From an uncultured Ruminococcus sp. (lineage in GTDB: Bacteria > Bacillota > Clostridia > Oscillospirales > Acutalibacteraceae): a stretch of 7,762 nt of DNA. Positions 5,268 through 7,762 of the stretch are shown in pieces. Position 1 is the stretch's first letter. Every line of letters starts with the position of its first letter. The DNA lies in contig CACYDD010000339.1 of the NCBI GenBank assembly GCA_902773065.1, positions 1 through 7,762 on the forward strand, read 5' to 3'. The notes under the pieces were generated by a model that saw nothing but the letters and a program-made list of their open reading frames with translations, was not told the origin of the DNA and made no database searches. The position numbers and the translations under genes are program-made.

Positions 5268-6091
5268 GCGGACGGCTGTACGTTGTGGGTACGCCGATAG
5301 GAAATTTGTCGGATTTTTCGCTGAGAGCGGTGCAGACACTAAAGGAAGTTGATTTTATCGCGGCAGAGGATACAAGAGTCACTGTAAAGCTTCTGAACAG
5401 ATTTGATATCCATACGCCGATGGTAAGTTATCACAAATATAATTCTCATGAAAGAGGAGAGGAAATTTGCAGACAGCTGCTTGACGGAGAAAACTGCGCT
5501 ATTGTGACAGATGCAGGTATGCCGTGTATTTCCGACCCCGGAGAGCTTCTTGTTCAGAAATGTGCCGCACTCGGCATTGAAGTGTGTGCCGTTCCCGGAC
5601 CGACGGCAGTGGCAAGTGCTTTGGCAATATCCGGACTGCCGACAGGGCGGTTTACCTTTGAGGGCTTTCTGAGTGTAAACAAGGTCAGCAGAAGGGAGCA
5701 TCTCAATTCTCTTGTCAAAGAACAGAGGACAATGGTTTTCTATGAAGCACCGCATAAACTGCCGAATACACTGCGTGATCTGTATGAGACTTTTGGTGAC
5801 AGAAAACTGTCGATCGTCAGGGAGCTTACCAAAATTCATGAGCAGGTGATCCGCACGACACTGAAAGAAGCAGAGGAAAAATATGCGGACGGTTCTGTCA
5901 AGGGAGAAATTGTGCTTGTGATAGAGGGAGCAAAGGAAACGGAGCAGCAGCCCGAAACACTGGAAGAGGCGGTTGCTCTTGCAAAAGCGAGAGTGGACGG
6001 AGGAATGTCACCGTCTGCTGCTGCAAAAGAAGCTGCGGAACTGACAGGCTTTAAAAAGGGCCTGATTTATAAAGAACTGATTTCAAAATAA
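5264..6091 (+). CDS. rsmI: 16S rRNA (cytidine(1402)-2'-O)-methyltransferase RsmI
   Basis: RsmI methylates the ribose of C1402 in the decoding centre of 16S rRNA, using SAM; together with RsmH it tunes start codon fidelity. The 275-residue length is normal for the family. Signature motifs appear in order: VVGTPIGNLSD (7-17), AAEDTR (33-38), SYHKYNSHER (55-64), TDAGMPCISDPG (82-93) and VPGPTA (110-115). GLPTGRFTFEGF follows, and a C-terminal helical domain ends in ALAKARVDGG and SAAAKEAAELTG, the usual RsmI tail. AAGGAGG lies 8 bases before the ATG. That ATG overlaps the TGA of the upstream methyltransferase, so the two are probably translated together. maf follows after 15 bases in the same operon. 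The identification is secure. Confidence 0.96.
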   Translation: MSGRLYVVGTPIGNLSDFSLRAVQTLKEVDFIAAEDTRVTVKLLNRFDIHTPMVSYHKYNSHERGEEICRQLLDGENCAIVTDAGMPCISDPGELLVQKCAALGIEVCAVPGPTAVASALAISGLPTGRFTFEGFLSVNKVSRREHLNSLVKEQRTMVFYEAPHKLPNTLRDLYETFGDRKLSIVRELTKIHEQVIRTTLKEAEEKYADGSVKGEIVLVIEGAKETEQQPETLEEAVALAKARVDGGMSPSAAAKEAAELTGFKKGLIYKELISK

Positions 6092-6106
6092 CGGAGGGAG
6101 TCAAAA

Positions 6107-6691
6107 ATGGATATTATACTTGCCTCGGCATCACCGAGAAGAAAACAACTGCTGTCAATGATCTACAGCGATTTTAAAATAATGCCATCGGATATCAGGG
6201 AGCTTGTGCCGAGAGATCTGGATGTAGAAAAATGCCCCGAATATCTTGCGGCTGCCAAAGCGGAGATGGTTTCGCAGGGAAGGGAAAAGAATCTGGTAAT
6301 AGGCTGTGACACCGCAGTTATCTGTGAAGGTAAAATGCTTAACAAGCCGAGAGATACCAATGATGCACGAATTATGATGAATATGCTTTCGGGAGCTGTC
6401 CATAAAGTGATCACAGGCTGCTGTCTTTGCTATATGGGAAAAATCCATTGTTTTTCCGTATCAACAGATGTGGAATTTTTTGAACTGTCTGAGCAGGAAA
6501 TAGAAAGCTACATCAGCACCGCCGAGCCTTATGACAAAGCGGGCGGCTACGGCATACAAAGTATGGGTGCGCTTTTTGTCAAGGGAATCCACGGAGACTA
6601 TTATAATGTAGTGGGACTGCCCGTATCAAGAATGAAAAGAGCGATAGATGAATTCCTTGAAAGTGATGAAATCAAGGAACTGACGAAATAA
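6107..6691 (+). CDS. maf: Maf family nucleoside triphosphate pyrophosphatase
   Basis: Maf proteins hydrolyse non-canonical or excess nucleoside triphosphates (dTTP/UTP and modified pyrimidines in the YhdE branch) to monophosphate and pyrophosphate. They act in the cytosol as house-cleaning enzymes, and some members are linked to septum arrest. Seen here: the N-terminal ILASASPRRKQLL (residues 4-16) with the SxSPRR substrate loop, IGCDTAV (65-71) with the catalytic-base aspartate D68, KPRD (80-83), LSGAVHKVITG (94-104), and EPYDKAGGYGIQ (140-151) followed by GDYYNVVGLPVSRM. The 194-residue length is normal. GGAGGG is 8 bases before the ATG, and the gene starts 15 bases after rsmI. No convincing terminator follows; the next promoter begins 79 bases downstream. 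Family is certain. The preferred substrate is not decided by sequence alone. Confidence 0.95.
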   Translation: MDIILASASPRRKQLLSMIYSDFKIMPSDIRELVPRDLDVEKCPEYLAAAKAEMVSQGREKNLVIGCDTAVICEGKMLNKPRDTNDARIMMNMLSGAVHKVITGCCLCYMGKIHCFSVSTDVEFFELSEQEIESYISTAEPYDKAGGYGIQSMGALFVKGIHGDYYNVVGLPVSRMKRAIDEFLESDEIKELTK

Positions 6692-6769
6692 AATTTAATT
6701 TTTGGCGAAATATACGAAAATGAAATGAAAATTTTGTTGGAGTTTTTTTGTCAAAATGTTAAAAATCTG

Positions 6770-6798
6770 TTTACTTCGTAAAGAAAAAATGGTATAAT
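6770..6798 (+). promoter_or_regulatory. Promoter of the pullulanase gene
   Basis: TTTACT (6770-6775) and TATAAT (6793-6798) are separated by 17 bases. Transcription would start near 6805 and leave a leader of about 80 bases. The stretch before it (6692-6769) is AT-rich, with a seven-T run at 6743-6749 but no good stem for a maf terminator. I saw no clear catabolite-repression (cre) site. Confidence 0.65.
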
Positions 6799-6808
6799 TC
6801 AAATAATG

Positions 6809-6860
6809 TTTCGGCTTGGTCTGTATAATATTTTTGTGCAGACAAAATAAAATGCCGGAA
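6809..6860 (+). other. Structured 5' leader stem-loop of the pullulanase mRNA
   Basis: TTTCGGC (6809-6815) pairs with GCCGGAA (6854-6860), with one wobble. Inside it GTCTGTATAA (6819-6828) pairs with TTGTGCAGAC (6834-6843), with two wobbles, around a 5-base loop. The structure starts about 4 bases after the predicted transcription start and leaves the AAAGGAG site (6871-6877) free. It could stabilise the 5' end or bind a regulator. It matches no riboswitch class I know. Confidence 0.5.
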
Positions 6861-6886
6861 AAATTAATGCAAAGGAGAATTATACT

Positions 6887-7762
6887 ATGAAAGTAAAACA
6901 ACTTTCAAAACGCATCATAGCTTCGGTGCTTTCGATGATGATGGTAGTTGGTTGTTTCGTTATTCCGACCTCTGTTGTGAATGCGGCAGAAGAAGAAACA
7001 GAAGCATCTGCAACTGTCAATATCCATTATCTGCGTGAAGACGGAAAATATGATGACTGGGATGTCTGGACATGGACAGACAGTGACGGTGCAAACTATG
7101 AGTTTGGCACAGAAATTGATGAACACGGTGCGGTTGTCAGTGTTCCTCTGAAAGAGGTGCCGCTCAGACTCGGTTTTATTGTAAGACACCCCGACTGGAG
7201 TGCCAAGGATTATGATAAGGATCTGTTTATTGACCTGAGCCGTGTGGTTTCCGGTACGGTCGATGTTTATTACGAGTCCGGAAAGTACGAGGGTTTTGAA
7301 ACCGTAGACAAAGATATTTATGTAAATAATATCACTGACTATACAAAGGCTGTGACCGGTCTGAAACTGAAATCTGCTTCTTCCTCCGATTCTAAGAAAA
7401 TCGTGAACATTGAGTTTGTTTCAGCACCAAACGAAGGTGAAGTAACAAAGGATGATTTCAAGATCGTAAGAGCAAACGGACAGGAAGTTGAAATTTCTTC
7501 TTTAACTCTTGACGGCACAACTGGTACGATCGAACTTGCTTCAGAGCTTGATTATTCAAAGGAATATAGAATTTCCTTCAAAAATCTTGAAATGAAGCTG
7601 AAACTGCCTGATTATTTCTCATCAGAGGAATTTGAGTCACAGTATACATATGACGGCGATGATCTTGGTGCAACCTATACAAAGGAAAAGACTTCCTTCC
7701 GTGTATGGGCTCCGACAGCAGATAAGATCGAACTGAATATTTATGAAAAGGGCAATGACGAA
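6887..7762 (+). CDS. pulA: Secreted type I pullulanase, N-terminal part (cut by window end)
   Basis: The first 292 codons of an exported glycogen/starch debranching enzyme are present; the frame stays open to the last base. A signal peptide (MKVKQLSKR, hydrophobic core about 10-27) ends at VNA before AEEE, with likely cleavage after residue 33. Residues about 43-140 match the pullulanase-associated CBM41 alpha-glucan module: IHYLREDGKYDDWDVWTW with W58, W61 and W63 as likely sugar-stacking residues, then LGFIVRHPDWSAKDYDKD. A linker and an Ig-like or PulA-type N2 stretch follow (about 145-240). TYDGDDLGATYTKEKTSFRV and WAPTA (254-278) then open the CBM48 module that precedes the GH13 catalytic barrel. 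Cleavage of alpha-1,6 bonds in pullulan and branched starch is expected, but the catalytic domain lies outside the window. AAAGGAG is 9 bases before the ATG, and the gene has its own promoter. A VVGC motif at 20-23 could be read as a lipobox. Confidence 0.9.
   Translation, partial: MKVKQLSKRIIASVLSMMMVVGCFVIPTSVVNAAEEETEASATVNIHYLREDGKYDDWDVWTWTDSDGANYEFGTEIDEHGAVVSVPLKEVPLRLGFIVRHPDWSAKDYDKDLFIDLSRVVSGTVDVYYESGKYEGFETVDKDIYVNNITDYTKAVTGLKLKSASSSDSKKIVNIEFVSAPNEGEVTKDDFKIVRANGQEVEISSLTLDGTTGTIELASELDYSKEYRISFKNLEMKLKLPDYFSSEEFESQYTYDGDDLGATYTKEKTSFRVWAPTADKIELNIYEKGNDE

Noticed and set aside
5339..5839. A 166-codon leftward frame inside rsmI
   Set aside because: rsmI has complete, ordered family motifs. 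The opposite frame shows no domain or ribosome binding site and is a shadow of coding composition. The same applies to leftward frames at 4466-4960, 6155-6448 and 6905-7189.
6824..6829. Second TATAAT upstream of the pullulanase gene
   Set aside because: There is no -35 element at a suitable distance and it lies inside a paired stem. The site at 6793-6798 has a proper -35 and spacing.
1..7762. Searched for CRISPR arrays, tRNA or rRNA genes, phage genes and complete insertion sequences
   Set aside because: No regularly spaced repeats, cloverleaf with CCA-type end, transposase motifs or paired terminal repeats were found by eye.

Overview
The window looks like chromosomal DNA from a low-GC, anaerobic Gram-positive bacterium of the class Clostridia, most likely a Ruminococcus-like member of the Oscillospiraceae. 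The grounds are AGGAGG-type ribosome binding sites, TATAAT promoters with 16-17 bp spacers, a clostridial 2[4Fe-4S] ferredoxin, an ECF sigma/zinc anti-sigma pair and a secreted type I pullulanase. The genus is inferred from gene style, not proven.

Layout. (1) 1-1217: a two-gene operon for an ECF sigma factor and its membrane-anchored ZAS-type anti-sigma factor, translationally coupled and closed by a hairpin. (2) 1323-2244: a possible terminator, then a leftward gene for a secreted protein with an SH3b domain and a C-terminal 3D-like barrel. Its promoter lies back to back with (3) the promoter of a rightward single-pass membrane protein of unknown function (2245-2967). (4) 2968-4049: a broken 3' fragment of a relB/dinJ antitoxin gene, followed by an intact relB-relE type II toxin-antitoxin operon with its own promoter and terminator. 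The fragment and the intact gene share a 116 bp direct repeat with 6 mismatches. (5) 4066-4358: a complete leftward 56-residue ferredoxin gene, easily missed because of its size, with its own promoter and terminator. (6) 4463-6691: a compact housekeeping operon trmN-like (yabB) - rsmI - maf, which encodes a tRNA adenine methyltransferase, a 16S rRNA C1402 ribose methyltransferase and a Maf nucleotide pyrophosphatase. (7) 6770 to the right edge: a promoter, a structured 5' leader and the first 292 codons of a secreted type I pullulanase, cut by the window end.

How the genes fit together. The left part (to about 4.05 kb) is accessory in character: envelope-stress-type regulation, exported proteins of unclear role, and a toxin-antitoxin locus with duplication debris. 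The right part is core metabolism and RNA modification, followed by starch or glycogen debranching. No CRISPR array, tRNA, rRNA, complete insertion sequence or phage gene was found. I do not see a convincing new multi-gene system. The most unusual items are the antitoxin duplication, the unassigned extracytoplasmic domain of the anti-sigma factor, the cysteine-rich SH3b/3D protein and the structured pullulanase leader.
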